Of a stretch of DNA of 64,000 nt, positions 8,173 through 16,727 are shown piece after piece; the first letter of the stretch is position 1, and each line of letters opens with the position of its first letter. The stretch covers positions 1 through 64,000 of the forward strand of contig NZ_JBDPMD010000035.1 of NCBI RefSeq assembly GCF_039871875.1, written 5' to 3'. Both the position numbers and the translations under genes were made by a program. This stretch comes from Sphaerisporangium sp039871875 (GTDB taxonomy: Bacteria > Actinomycetota > Actinomycetes > Streptosporangiales > Streptosporangiaceae). The notes under the pieces were generated by a model. The model was not told where the DNA came from. It did no database searches and worked only from the letters and a program-made list of their open reading frames with translations.

Positions 8173-9402
8173 GTGAGTGTCGCGCTCGGGATAACCCGCC
8201 CCCCGCTGGTTCGCACCATTCCCGTTCACGACCCGGAGGACCTGGTCGCCCGCCTGCCGCAGGCACCCCCCTACGCCTGGATCCACCAGGGGGACGGCCT
8301 GGTCGCCTGGGGAGAGGCCGCCAGGGTCACGGTGCCGCCGGGCGCGGGACGCTTCGACTGGGCGCGCCGCTGGCTGGCGCGCGCGTTCGCCGCGACCCGC
8401 GTGGACGACGACGTGCTCGTACCCGGGTCAGGGCCGGTCGCGTTCGGCTCGTTCACCTTCGACCCGGCCTCCGCCGGGTCGGTGCTCGTCGTCCCCCGCA
8501 TCGTGCTCGGCCGCCGCGACGGCCGCGCCTGGCTGACCACGGTCGGCGACCCGCCCATCGACCTGATGGCGTCCCCCCGCGCGCCCGGTGGCGTGCTGTA
8601 CGCCGACGGGTCGCGCACCGCGCCGGAGTGGGAGCACGCGGTGGCCCGGGCGGTCGGCGAGATCCGGTCCGGGCGGCTGGAGAAGGTCGTGCTGGCCCGC
8701 GACCTCATCGCCACCACCGAGCGGGACATCGACGTGCGCCTGCTGCTGGACCGCCTGGCCCGCGCCTACCCCGAGTGCTACACGTTCTCCTGTGACGGCC
8801 TGGTCGGCGCCACCCCCGAGCTGCTGGTGCGGCACACCGGCCAGTCCATCGAGTCGCTGGTGCTGGCGGGCACCACCCCCCGCGGTTCCACCCCCGCCGA
8901 GGACAAGGAACGCGGCGCGGCGCTGTTCGAGTCCCCCAAGAACCGGTACGAGCACGTCTGCGCCGTCGCCTCGGTCCGCGACGCGCTCGCCCCGCTGTGC
9001 GCGGAGCTGACCGTGCCCGACGAGCCCGAACTGCTGATCCTGCCCAACGTGCAGCACCTGGCCAGCCGCGTGCACGGCCGACTGGCCGACGGCGCCTCGG
9101 TGCTCGACGTCGTGGCCGCCATGCACCCCACCGCCGCCGTCGGCGGCACCCCCACCGGCGTCGCCCTCGACGTCATCCGCGAGCTGGAGGGCATGGACCG
9201 CGGCCGCTACGCCGGCCCCGTCGGCTGGATCGACGCCCGCGGCGACGGCGAATGGGGCATCGCCCTGCGCAGCGCCGAGATCGACGGCAACACCGCCCGC
9301 CTGTACGCCGGCTGCGGCATCATGAGCGACTCCGACCCCGCCGCCGAGCTCGCCGAGGCCCAGGCCAAGTTCCGCGTCATGCGCCAGGCCCTGGAGGGCT
9401 AG
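8173..9402 (+). CDS. menF: Isochorismate synthase
   Basis: A 409-residue chorismate-binding enzyme that converts chorismate to isochorismate, the first step to menaquinone. The C-terminal half holds the family signature: VVLARDL, VGATPELLV, LAGTTPRG, HLASRVHG, HPTAAVGGTPTG and GPVGWIDARGDGEW. GTG 8173 is chosen because it follows AAGGTGGG and gives the usual N-terminus (SVALGITRPPLVRT...DPEDLVARLP). The frame is open further upstream, but that extension does not look like the family. The menD, menB and menE genes lie a few kb downstream, which favours menaquinone over siderophore synthesis. Its 3' end overlaps the convergent ABC ATPase gene by 26 bases. Confidence 0.88.
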   Translation: MSVALGITRPPLVRTIPVHDPEDLVARLPQAPPYAWIHQGDGLVAWGEAARVTVPPGAGRFDWARRWLARAFAATRVDDDVLVPGSGPVAFGSFTFDPASAGSVLVVPRIVLGRRDGRAWLTTVGDPPIDLMASPRAPGGVLYADGSRTAPEWEHAVARAVGEIRSGRLEKVVLARDLIATTERDIDVRLLLDRLARAYPECYTFSCDGLVGATPELLVRHTGQSIESLVLAGTTPRGSTPAEDKERGAALFESPKNRYEHVCAVASVRDALAPLCAELTVPDEPELLILPNVQHLASRVHGRLADGASVLDVVAAMHPTAAVGGTPTGVALDVIRELEGMDRGRYAGPVGWIDARGDGEWGIALRSAEIDGNTARLYAGCGIMSDSDPAAELAEAQAKFRVMRQALEG

Positions 9403-10174
9403 CGGGGCGGTCCAGCTCGCGGGCCAGGTCGTCCAGCTCGGCGCCGCCGGCCATCAGCGTGGTGAGCTTCTCACGGGTGACGGCGTCGCGGTCGTAGTGG
9501 CCCAGGCTGGTGCCGCGGTTCAGCACCAGGAAGCGGTCGCCGACCGGGTGGGCGTGGTGGGGGTTGTGGGTGATGAAGACCACACCGAGGCCGCGGTCAC
9601 GGGCACGGGCGATGTAGCGGAGCACGACGCCGGCCTGTTTGACGCCGAGCGCGGAGGTGGGTTCGTCAAGGATGAGCACCCTCGCGCCGAAGTGCACGGC
9701 GCGGGCGATGGCCACCGACTGGCGTTCGCCGCCGGACAGCGTGCCGACGGGCTGGTCGACGTCGCGGATGTCGATGCCCATGGCGCGGAGCTCCTCGCGG
9801 GCCACACGCTTGGCCCTGGCCACGTCGAGGCGGCGCAGGGGGCCCTTGACGGGCTCGGAGCCGAGGAAGAAGTTCCGCCAGACGGACATCAGGGGGATCA
9901 TCGCCAGGTCCTGGTGGACCGTGGCGATGCCGCGGTCGAGGGCCTCACGGGGGCCGGTGAGGCGCACAGGGGCGCCGTCCACCAGGTACTCGCCGGTGTC
10001 CTGCTGGTGGACGCCGGCGAGGATCTTGATGAGGGTGGACTTGCCAGCGCCGTTGTCACCGAGGACGCAGGTCACCTCACCGGCCCGGACCAGGGTCGAG
10101 ACGCCGCGCAGGGCGATCACGCCGCCGAAGGTCTTGCCGATGTCGCGGACCTCCAGCAGCGGCGGGGCCGTCAT
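9377..10174 (-). CDS. Sugar ABC transporter ATP-binding protein (CUT2 type)
   Basis: A 265-residue single-domain ABC ATPase. It has Walker A GDNGAGKST, Q-loop region TVHQDLAM, signature LSGGERQS, Walker B VLILDEPTSALG and the switch His in FITHNPHHA. CUT2 family ATPases such as RbsA usually carry two fused ATPase domains; this is the single-domain form seen with many actinobacterial monosaccharide and inositol-like transporters. Its ATG overlaps the permease stop as ATGA, so the two are translationally coupled. It is the last gene of the binding protein-permease-ATPase operon. Confidence 0.9.
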   Translation of the reverse strand: MTAPPLLEVRDIGKTFGGVIALRGVSTLVRAGEVTCVLGDNGAGKSTLIKILAGVHQQDTGEYLVDGAPVRLTGPREALDRGIATVHQDLAMIPLMSVWRNFFLGSEPVKGPLRRLDVARAKRVAREELRAMGIDIRDVDQPVGTLSGGERQSVAIARAVHFGARVLILDEPTSALGVKQAGVVLRYIARARDRGLGVVFITHNPHHAHPVGDRFLVLNRGTSLGHYDRDAVTREKLTTLMAGGAELDDLARELDRPASPPGPGA

Positions 10175-11205
10175 CGCCGCACCTCCTCGGCGTAGCGGCG
10201 GACCAGGCGGTTGGTGAGGGTGGCCAGCAGCAGCATGCCGCCGAGGAAGAACGTGAACCAGTCGGCGTCCCAGCCGGCGAACACGATGCCCTTGTCCGCC
10301 ATGCCGAAGATCATCGCGCCGATGGACGCGCCGATCGCCGAGCCGTACCCGCCGGTCAGCAGGCAGCCGCCGATCACGGCGGCGATGATGTAGACGAACT
10401 CCTGCCCGATGCCGGCGCTGGCCTGCACCGAGGTGAAGCGCAGCGCCATGATCGAGCCGACCAGCCACGCGGCGACGGCGGTGCCCATGAACAGGGCGAT
10501 CTTGGTGCGGGCGGCCGGGACGCCGACGGCGCGTGCCACCCGCTCGTCCCCGCCCACCGCGAAGATCCAGTTCCCGGCGCGGGTGCGCATGAGGATCCAG
10601 GTGGCGAGAGCCGTCACGCCGATCCACCAGAAGATCGCCACCCGGAAGTCCACCCCGCCGACGGTCACCGAGCCCGCGAGCAGCGCCCGGGCCCCCTCGT
10701 ACCCCTCGGCCCTGCGCAGCCCGCTCACCTGCACGGTGCCGGTGAGCGCCTTGGTGACGCCGAGGTTCAGCCCCTGGAGCATGAGGAACGCCCCCAGGGT
10801 CACGATGAAGCTCGGCAGCCTGGTGCGGACGACGAGCACACCGTTGGCGAAGCCCACCGCCAGCGCCAGCACGAGGCCCGCCGCCATGGCCGCCCACACG
10901 TTCCACCCGTACCGCGTGGCCAGGGTGACCAGCACGAGCCCGGTGGTACCGGTGAGCACGCCGGCCGACAGGTCGAACTCCCCGCCGATCATCAGCAGGG
11001 CGATGGCGACCGCCATGATGCCGAGCGTCGAGGCCGGGTCCAGCCAGTTGGCCACGCCGTCGGCGGAGCGGAACACCGGCGCCTCGGCCGAGAAGAACGC
11101 GAAGACGGCCACCGCGCCGACCACCGAGCCGAGCTCCGGGCGGATCAGCAGGCGCCGCGCCAGGCCGGTGCCCGCGATCCGCTCGTCGGCCGTGACGGTC
11201 GTCAC
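10171..11205 (-). CDS. Sugar ABC transporter permease (CUT2 type)
   Basis: A 344-residue polytopic membrane protein with about nine or ten hydrophobic segments. It has the CUT2 permease hallmarks: MIGGEFDLSAG after the third segment, VVRTRLPSFIVTLGAFLMLQG, and RVARAVGVPAARTK, the loop that contacts the ATPase. GTG 11205 overlaps the stop of the binding-protein gene (GTGA), and its own stop overlaps the ATPase start. Family members import monosaccharides or polyols such as ribose, xylose or inositol; the substrate cannot be read from the sequence. Confidence 0.9.
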   Translation of the reverse strand: MTTVTADERIAGTGLARRLLIRPELGSVVGAVAVFAFFSAEAPVFRSADGVANWLDPASTLGIMAVAIALLMIGGEFDLSAGVLTGTTGLVLVTLATRYGWNVWAAMAAGLVLALAVGFANGVLVVRTRLPSFIVTLGAFLMLQGLNLGVTKALTGTVQVSGLRRAEGYEGARALLAGSVTVGGVDFRVAIFWWIGVTALATWILMRTRAGNWIFAVGGDERVARAVGVPAARTKIALFMGTAVAAWLVGSIMALRFTSVQASAGIGQEFVYIIAAVIGGCLLTGGYGSAIGASIGAMIFGMADKGIVFAGWDADWFTFFLGGMLLLATLTNRLVRRYAEEVRR

Positions 11206-12188
11206 CGGGTGCCGGCCTCGGCCAGCTTGGCGACCTGCGCCGCGTTCTCCTTGGTGACGAAGCCGGGGCCGGTGTTGACCGGCAGGCCGCCGCCGACGGT
11301 GTTGAGGTTGGACCTGTACAGGTGGAGGAAGGTGATCGGCAGCCAGCCCTGCAGGTACTGCTGCTGGTCCACCGCGAACAGGATCTCCCCGGCCTCGATG
11401 GCGTCCACGACGTCGGCCGACAGGTCGAACGTCGCCAGCTTGGCCGTGGAGCCGCCGTCCGCGATCGCGTCGCGGGCGGCGACGGCGACCGCCGGGTTGA
11501 GGGTGAGCACGCCGTTCAGCGAGGTGTCCGACTGGAGTCTCGCCTTGATCTTGGAGGTGGCGTCGGCGAGGTTGCTGACGTCCACCTGCAGCCGTTCCAC
11601 CGTGCCGCCGAGGGTCGCCGTGGCGCCGTTGCACCGCTGGTCCAGGCCGACGTTGCCGGCCTCGTGGATGACGCACAGCAACTTGGTGACCCCCTCGGCC
11701 TTGAGCTTCTCGCCCGAGCCGCGCCCGGCCACCTCCTCCGACTGCCCGACGTGGGTGACGGCGCCGAACTCCTTGGACCGGTCGCCGCCGGAGTTGATGG
11801 TGACGACGGGGATCCCGGCGGCCACCGCCTTGCCGATCGACTCCCGCAGCGCGTCGGGGTTGGCCATGGACACCACCAGGCCGCCCGTCTTCTGGCTGAC
11901 CGCCTGGTCGATGAGCTGGGCCTGACGCGCGGGGTCGCCGTCGCCTTGGTAGGTCACCGTGTCGCCGTACCGGCGGCCGGCCGCCTCGGCGCCGTTCTTG
12001 ACGACGTCCCAGAACGCGTCGCCGGGCGCGCCGTGGGTGATCACGGCGAACGTGCTCCCGCTCCCCTGGCCCTGCGAGGCCGGCGCCGAGGCCCCGGCGG
12101 ACGGGGCGGCCTGGCCGCCCCCGGAGCAGCCGCCGAGCGCCAGCGCGCCGAGCGCGAGCGCCGCCGCCAACCGCGTGGTCAGTCTCAT
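11202..12188 (-). CDS. Sugar ABC transporter substrate-binding lipoprotein
   Basis: A 328-residue lipoprotein. The signal MRLTTRLAAALALGALALGGCSGGG has a lipobox (LALGGC), so the mature protein is tethered at Cys on the outer face of the membrane. The body is a periplasmic-binding fold of the ribose/rhizopine type (FAVITHGAPGDAFWDVVKNG, DQAVSQKTGGLVVSMANP, GIPVVTINSGG, ILFAVDQQQYLQGWLPI). ATG 12188 follows GGGAGG. It is the first gene of the three-gene transporter operon and lies opposite a GntR regulator, with which it shares a repeated operator sequence. Confidence 0.9.
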   Translation of the reverse strand: MRLTTRLAAALALGALALGGCSGGGQAAPSAGASAPASQGQGSGSTFAVITHGAPGDAFWDVVKNGAEAAGRRYGDTVTYQGDGDPARQAQLIDQAVSQKTGGLVVSMANPDALRESIGKAVAAGIPVVTINSGGDRSKEFGAVTHVGQSEEVAGRGSGEKLKAEGVTKLLCVIHEAGNVGLDQRCNGATATLGGTVERLQVDVSNLADATSKIKARLQSDTSLNGVLTLNPAVAVAARDAIADGGSTAKLATFDLSADVVDAIEAGEILFAVDQQQYLQGWLPITFLHLYRSNLNTVGGGLPVNTGPGFVTKENAAQVAKLAEAGTR

Positions 12189-12271
12189 GGACACCTCCCG
12201 TACCGTCCCGGAGGACGAGATCGGCCGCATGCCAGAGTTTGTAACCTCGCGTAACCATTCTGTCAATAATT

Positions 12272-12288
12272 TGTCGTGACATTCGGAC
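12272..12288. promoter_or_regulatory. Probable GntR operator, copy 1
   Basis: TGTCGTGACATTCGGAC lies 84 bases before the binding-protein start. It matches copy 2 (12401-12417) at 14 of 17 positions. Nearby AT-rich sequence (TGTCAATAATTTG) probably belongs to the transporter promoter. Confidence 0.6.
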
Positions 12289-12400
12289 CTATCCCGGCGT
12301 CCCTGCACGTTTCACGAGCGGAACAGCGGGACGCGGACGGCTCACCGGGCCACGGAACGGCGTGCCACCCTGACCGGCCCGTTCACTTGGCGTCAGGATT

Positions 12401-12417
12401 TGTCAGGACATTCTGAC
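12401..12417. promoter_or_regulatory. Probable GntR operator, copy 2
   Basis: TGTCAGGACATTCTGAC contains the inverted repeat GTCAG-N6-CTGAC. It lies 52 bases before the GntR gene and is the second copy of TGTCnnGACATTCnGAC. A third, partial GTCAGGAT stands just upstream at 12392-12399. Autoregulation by the neighbouring GntR protein is inferred. Confidence 0.6.
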
Positions 12418-12468
12418 GTCCGCTAACCTCTCCCCGTAAGCGGTCGGTCACGGAGCCGGGAGTACGCC

Positions 12469-13209
12469 ATGAGCACTCGACTCGACATCGATCTCGACCG
12501 GTCCAGCCCGGTGCCGCTCTACTTCCAGGTGGCCGAGCAGATAGCCGAGGCGATCCGGCGGGGCGACCTGGTGCCGGGGTCGCGGCTGGACAACGAGATC
12601 CTGCTGGCGGACCGGCTCGGGCTGTCGCGCCCCACGATCCGGCAGGCGATCCAGTACCTCGTGGACAAGGGCCTGCTGGTCCGCAAACGCGGGGTCGGCA
12701 CCCAGGTGGTGCACGGGCAGGTCAAGCGGTCGGTCGAGCTGACCAGCCTGTACGACGACCTGCGGCGCGCGGGGCAGGAGCCGAGCACGCGGGTGCTCGC
12801 GCTGGAGCCGGTGGGCGCCGACGACGAGATCGCGGCCGTGCTCGGGGTCGCGGCCGGCACGCAGGTGGTGCACGTCGAGCGGGTGCGGTACGCCGCCGGG
12901 GAGCCGCTGGCGCTGCTGCACAACTGGCTGCCCGTGGGGCTCGGGCCGCTCACCGCGCAGGCGCTGGAGGAGCGCGGCCTGTACGAGCTGCTGCGCGCGG
13001 CCGGGGTCCGCATGCGCGTCGCCAACCAGCGCATCGGCGCCAAGGCCGCCACCCACACCGAGGCCCGCCTGCTGGACGAACGGCGCGGCGCCCCGCTGCT
13101 CACCATGACCCGCACCACCTACGACGACCAGGGCCGGGCCGTCGAGCACGGGTCGCACGTCTACCGGGCCGCGCACTACTCGCTGGAGGTCACGCTCATC
13201 GAGCGCTGA
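12469..13209 (+). CDS. GntR-family regulator (HutC/UTRA type)
   Basis: A 246-residue regulator. The N-terminal winged helix-turn-helix (residues about 15-80) includes VPLYFQVAEQIAEAIRRGDL, GSRLDNEILLADRLGLSRPT and IRQAIQYLVDKGLLVRKRGVG. The C-terminal UTRA effector domain includes VHVERVRYAAGEPLALLHNW and ends YRAAHYSLEVTLIER. HutC-type GntR proteins bind sugars or small metabolites and release their operators. It is divergent from the sugar transporter operon, and two near-identical 17-bp sites lie between them, so it most likely controls that operon and itself. The ATG follows CGGGAG. Confidence 0.9.
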   Translation: MSTRLDIDLDRSSPVPLYFQVAEQIAEAIRRGDLVPGSRLDNEILLADRLGLSRPTIRQAIQYLVDKGLLVRKRGVGTQVVHGQVKRSVELTSLYDDLRRAGQEPSTRVLALEPVGADDEIAAVLGVAAGTQVVHVERVRYAAGEPLALLHNWLPVGLGPLTAQALEERGLYELLRAAGVRMRVANQRIGAKAATHTEARLLDERRGAPLLTMTRTTYDDQGRAVEHGSHVYRAAHYSLEVTLIER

Positions 13210-13260
13210 CCCTGGTGGGGGTCTGGTTCTGTGACGTCTGGTGTGGCGAACGACCCGGCG

Positions 13261-13273
13261 CCTTTACAAAGTA
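13261..13273. promoter_or_regulatory. Orphan CTTTACAAAGTA operator-like motif
   Basis: CCTTTACAAAGTA is identical over 13 bases to the sequence just before the TetR gene at 20620-20632. Here it lies between convergent genes (GntR and DedA) with no gene to control, so it may mark the promoter of a lost gene. Confidence 0.4.
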
Positions 13274-13345
13274 GATCCGGTACCCGGCGTCTCCGAGAGG
13301 TGATCCCGCACGCGGGTCCTTGGCGGGCACCCCGGGTGGTGCGGC

Positions 13346-14035
13346 CTAGCCGGCCACCTCGGGCACGGCCTTCCCCGTCGTCCCGGGAATCGCGTCACCG
13401 GCGTCCTCCCCCGTGGGGTCCTCCGCGTGCCCGGCCGCGGCGCGGGAGGCGCGCCGCTTGAGGTACAGGGTGGTGCCGACGCCGCACAGGACGGCGGCGA
13501 CCAGGCCAACCCACGAGAAGCCCTTGAGCCACCGCTCGGCCACGATGCCGAGGTAGTAGATGACCGCGGTGGTGCCGCCCGCCCACAGGATGCCGCCGAA
13601 CACGTTGGCCACCAGGAACCGCCAGTACGGCATGCGCAGCGCCCCGGCGAGCGGCCCGGCCAGGATGCGCAGCAGGGCGATGAACCGGCCGAAGAAGACC
13701 GCCCACATGCCCCACCGGTCGAACGACTGCTTGGCCTTGACCAGGTGGGACGGCCCGAAGTGCTTGGGGAACCGCCTGCCGAGCCGGTCGAAAAGCGGCT
13801 GGCCGCCCCTGCGTCCGATGGCGTAGCCGATGGAGTCGCCGATGATCGCGCCCACGCTGGCGCAGACCCCGACCCACAGCGGGCTGACGGTGTGCTGGGC
13901 CGACAGCAGCGCCGCGCTGACCAGGACCACCTCGCCCGGCAGCGGGATGCCGAGGCTCTCCAAGCCGATGACCAGCCCGACGATCACGCAGATCCAAGCC
14001 GGCTCAATGGCTTGCAGCCATTCGTCGACATGCAT
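13346..14035 (-). CDS. DedA-family membrane protein
   Basis: A 229-residue DedA/SNARE-associated (VTT-domain) membrane protein with about four to five transmembrane segments. Family marks are the E-x-x-x-x-P-x-P-G-E motif (GLESLGIPLPGE), GDSIGYAIGRRGG, and F-x-G-R-(F)-(I)-x-x-x-R (FFGRFIALLRILAGPLAGALRM shortened here to its core). DedA proteins help move lipid carriers or phospholipids across the membrane and affect envelope stress. The last 35 residues are a polar tail. It starts 10 bases after menD on the same strand and is probably co-transcribed. Confidence 0.88.
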   Translation of the reverse strand: MHVDEWLQAIEPAWICVIVGLVIGLESLGIPLPGEVVLVSAALLSAQHTVSPLWVGVCASVGAIIGDSIGYAIGRRGGQPLFDRLGRRFPKHFGPSHLVKAKQSFDRWGMWAVFFGRFIALLRILAGPLAGALRMPYWRFLVANVFGGILWAGGTTAVIYYLGIVAERWLKGFSWVGLVAAVLCGVGTTLYLKRRASRAAAGHAEDPTGEDAGDAIPGTTGKAVPEVAG

Positions 14036-14045
14036 GATTCACACC

Positions 14046-15734
14046 CTAGGTGGCGAGATGTTCTGCCTCGCCGGTCGTCGCGAGAAATGACATGACCGCC
14101 TCCTGGGCCGCCTCGCGCAGCGCCGCATGCAGCCGGGCGTTCTCGGCGCGATCGGTGCGCACCTCGACGACGCGCAGCCCCTCCCCCCTGATGGCCTTCG
14201 GCAGGTCGCCCGCCGAGGACAGCAGGGTGTAGGGGGTGCCGGTGGCCGCGGCCACGTAGGCGAGGTCCACGCCGTGCGGGGTGCCGAAGACGCGCTCGAA
14301 CGGCGCGGTCAGCCCGGCCTGCGGCAGCAGCGAGAAGATGCCGCCGCCGTCGTTGTTCACCACGACCAGGCACAGGTCGGGACGCGGCTCGCGCGGGCCG
14401 AGGATCAGCCCGTTCTGGTCGTGCAGGAAGGCGAGGTCGCCGAGCAGCGCGTACGACGGGCCGTTGTGCGCCAGCGCGGCGCCGACCGCGGTGGACACCA
14501 GGCCGTCGATGCCGGCCGCGCCGCGGTTGGCCAGCAGCCGCAGGCCCCTGCGGGGCCGCATCGCCTGGTCCAGGTCGCGGATCGGCATGGAGGAGGCGCA
14601 GAACAGCAGCGCGTTGTTGGGCAGCGCGTCCGTCAGGTCACGGGCCAGCCGCGGCTCGCTGACGCCCGAGTCGTCCAGCACGGCGTCCACGGCCTCCCGC
14701 GCGGCCGCCTCGGCCGACCGCCAGGACCGCAGCCAGGAGTCGTCCCCCGCGGCGACCGGGATCTCGACGGCGGCGGCGACCTGGGTGGCCGACCGGGTGG
14801 GGTCAGGCCAGCGGGACATGTCCGGACTTACCACGATGTGCTCCGTGGCCCGCCTGAGCCAGGCCAGCAGCGGCCGGGACAGGGTCGGCCGGCCGAGCGT
14901 CACCACGACGTCGGGCACGTGGGCGTCGGCGAACTCGGGGGTGCCGAGCAGGAAGTGGTACGCCGAGATGGAGTGGTCGCCGTACCGGGCACCGCCGGTG
15001 GGCTCCGACAACACCGGCCAGCCCGCCATGCCGGCGGCGGCGACGTAGCGGCGCACGTTGGCGGCGCCGTCGCCGACGACGAGCACCCCGCGCCGCGTGG
15101 GGGCGACGTGCAGGGCCGCCGAAGGCGGCGCCACCCGGACGCGCACCCACGGGCCGGACGCGGCGCCGGTGAGCGGCTCGCTCCAGGTGTCGTCGCCGTC
15201 GGGGATCAGCGGCTCGCGGAACGCCAGGTTGAGGTGCACCGGGCCGGGGTCGCCCGGCCCGAGTGCCCGCTGGTAGGCCCGGCAGGTGAGCGAGCGCCAG
15301 TAGGCGACCTGGCCGGGGCGGTCCTCGGGCACGCCGACCTCGGCGAACCAGCGGACCGACCCGCCGTACAGATTGATCTGGTCGATGGTCTGGCTGGCGC
15401 CGGTGCCGCGCAGCTCCGGCGGCCGGTCGGCCGTCAGCACCAGCAGCGGCACGCCGGACTCGTGCGCCTCGATCACCGCGGGGTGGAAGTTGGCGGCGGC
15501 GGTGCCGGAGGTGCACACCAGCGCGACCGGCCGCTCGGACCGGCGGGCCAGCCCGAGCGCGAGGAACGACGCCGACCGCTCGTCGACGCGCACGTGCAGC
15601 CGGACCCGGGGGTCGGCGTGCGCGGCGATGGCCAGGGGCGCCGAGCGCGAGCCGGGGGCCAGCACCACCTCGGTCAGGCCGCAGCGCACCAGCTCGTCGA
15701 CCAGCACGGACGACAGCGCGGTGGCGGGGTTCAC
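14046..15734 (-). CDS. menD: SEPHCHC synthase
   Basis: A 562-residue ThDP-dependent enzyme that joins 2-oxoglutarate to isochorismate in menaquinone synthesis. It has the N-terminal pyrimidine-binding domain (VLAPGSRSAPLA, HVRVDERSASFLALG, CTSGTAAANF, TADRPPELRGTGASQTIDQ), a central domain, and the C-terminal ThDP domain (NRGAAGIDG, LLGDLAFLHDQNGL, NNDGGGIFSLLPQ). GTG 15734 follows GAGGAGG. It is the second gene on the minus strand after menB, with 74 bases between them, followed by dedA. Confidence 0.95.
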   Translation of the reverse strand: MNPATALSSVLVDELVRCGLTEVVLAPGSRSAPLAIAAHADPRVRLHVRVDERSASFLALGLARRSERPVALVCTSGTAAANFHPAVIEAHESGVPLLVLTADRPPELRGTGASQTIDQINLYGGSVRWFAEVGVPEDRPGQVAYWRSLTCRAYQRALGPGDPGPVHLNLAFREPLIPDGDDTWSEPLTGAASGPWVRVRVAPPSAALHVAPTRRGVLVVGDGAANVRRYVAAAGMAGWPVLSEPTGGARYGDHSISAYHFLLGTPEFADAHVPDVVVTLGRPTLSRPLLAWLRRATEHIVVSPDMSRWPDPTRSATQVAAAVEIPVAAGDDSWLRSWRSAEAAAREAVDAVLDDSGVSEPRLARDLTDALPNNALLFCASSMPIRDLDQAMRPRRGLRLLANRGAAGIDGLVSTAVGAALAHNGPSYALLGDLAFLHDQNGLILGPREPRPDLCLVVVNNDGGGIFSLLPQAGLTAPFERVFGTPHGVDLAYVAAATGTPYTLLSSAGDLPKAIRGEGLRVVEVRTDRAENARLHAALREAAQEAVMSFLATTGEAEHLAT

Positions 15735-15808
15735 CTGCCCTCCTCGGGCACGGCCGCGCCGCGGCCCCGCGGGGGGCGCGGGCGCACGGCCGCGGACAGA
15801 CAGCTCAT

Positions 15809-16636
15809 CTAGGGACGTCGGGGGAATCTGGAGAAATCAGGGCGCCGCTTCTCCTTGAACGCGTCACGGCCCTCCTGGGCCTCTTCGCTCATGTAGTACA
15901 GCAGCGTGGCGTCCCCGGCGAACTGCTGCATGCCGGCGGCGCCGTCGCTGACCGCGTTGATGGCGCCCTTGAGCATGCGCAGCGCCAGCGGCGACTTGTC
16001 GAGCATCTCCCGGCACCACTGGACGGTCTCGGCCTCCAGGTCGGCCAGCGGCACGACCTTGTTGACCAGGCCCATGGCCTCGGCCTCGGCCGCGTTGTAG
16101 AAGCGGCACAGGTACCAGATCTCGCGGGCCTTCTTCAGGCCGACGGTCTCGGCGAGCAGCCACGCGCCGTACCCGCCGTCGAACGAGCCGACCTTCGGGC
16201 CGGTCTGGCCGAAGACGGCGTTGTCGGCGGCGATGGTCAGGTCGCAGCAGACGTGGAGCACGTGCCCGCCGCCCACGGCGTACCCGGCGACCATCGCGAC
16301 GACCGGCTTCGGCAGGCGACGGATCTGGATCTGCAGGTCCAGGACGTTGAGGCGGCCGATGCCGTCCGGGCCGACGTAGCCGTCGTCGCCGCGGATCTTC
16401 TGGTCGCCGCCGGAGCAGAACGCCTCGGTGCCCGCCCCGGTGAGGATGATCACACCGACCTCGCCGTCGTCGCGGGCCTTCTCGAAGGCGTCGCGAAGCT
16501 CGAACAGCGTGGTGGGGCGGAAGGCGTTGCGCCGCTCGGGACGGTTGATGGTGATCTTCGCGATGCCTTCGCCGGTCTCGTAGATGATGTCCTCGTAGTC
16601 ACCGGACCGCTTCCAGTCGACAGTGCTCACGGTCAC
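15809..16636 (-). CDS. menB: 1,4-dihydroxy-2-naphthoyl-CoA synthase
   Basis: A 275-residue crotonase-fold enzyme that closes the second ring in menaquinone synthesis. Landmarks are FCSGGDQKIRG (oxyanion-hole loop with the MenB-specific GGDQ), MVAGYAVGGGHVLH, FGQTGPKVGSFDGGYGAWLL and the C-terminal FKEKRRPDFSRFPRRP, all typical of MenB rather than other crotonases. GTG 16636 follows a GAGGAG site. The gene is divergent from menE with 91 bases between starts, a compact shared promoter region. Confidence 0.95.
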   Translation of the reverse strand: MTVSTVDWKRSGDYEDIIYETGEGIAKITINRPERRNAFRPTTLFELRDAFEKARDDGEVGVIILTGAGTEAFCSGGDQKIRGDDGYVGPDGIGRLNVLDLQIQIRRLPKPVVAMVAGYAVGGGHVLHVCCDLTIAADNAVFGQTGPKVGSFDGGYGAWLLAETVGLKKAREIWYLCRFYNAAEAEAMGLVNKVVPLADLEAETVQWCREMLDKSPLALRMLKGAINAVSDGAAGMQQFAGDATLLYYMSEEAQEGRDAFKEKRRPDFSRFPRRP

Positions 16637-16727
16637 ACTCGCTCCTCACTCACCTGCGCTCACCTGCGCGTCGCCCGGCCGGCGACTCGGGCGGGGGCGT
16701 GCATACGACGGGACTAACCTTACGACC

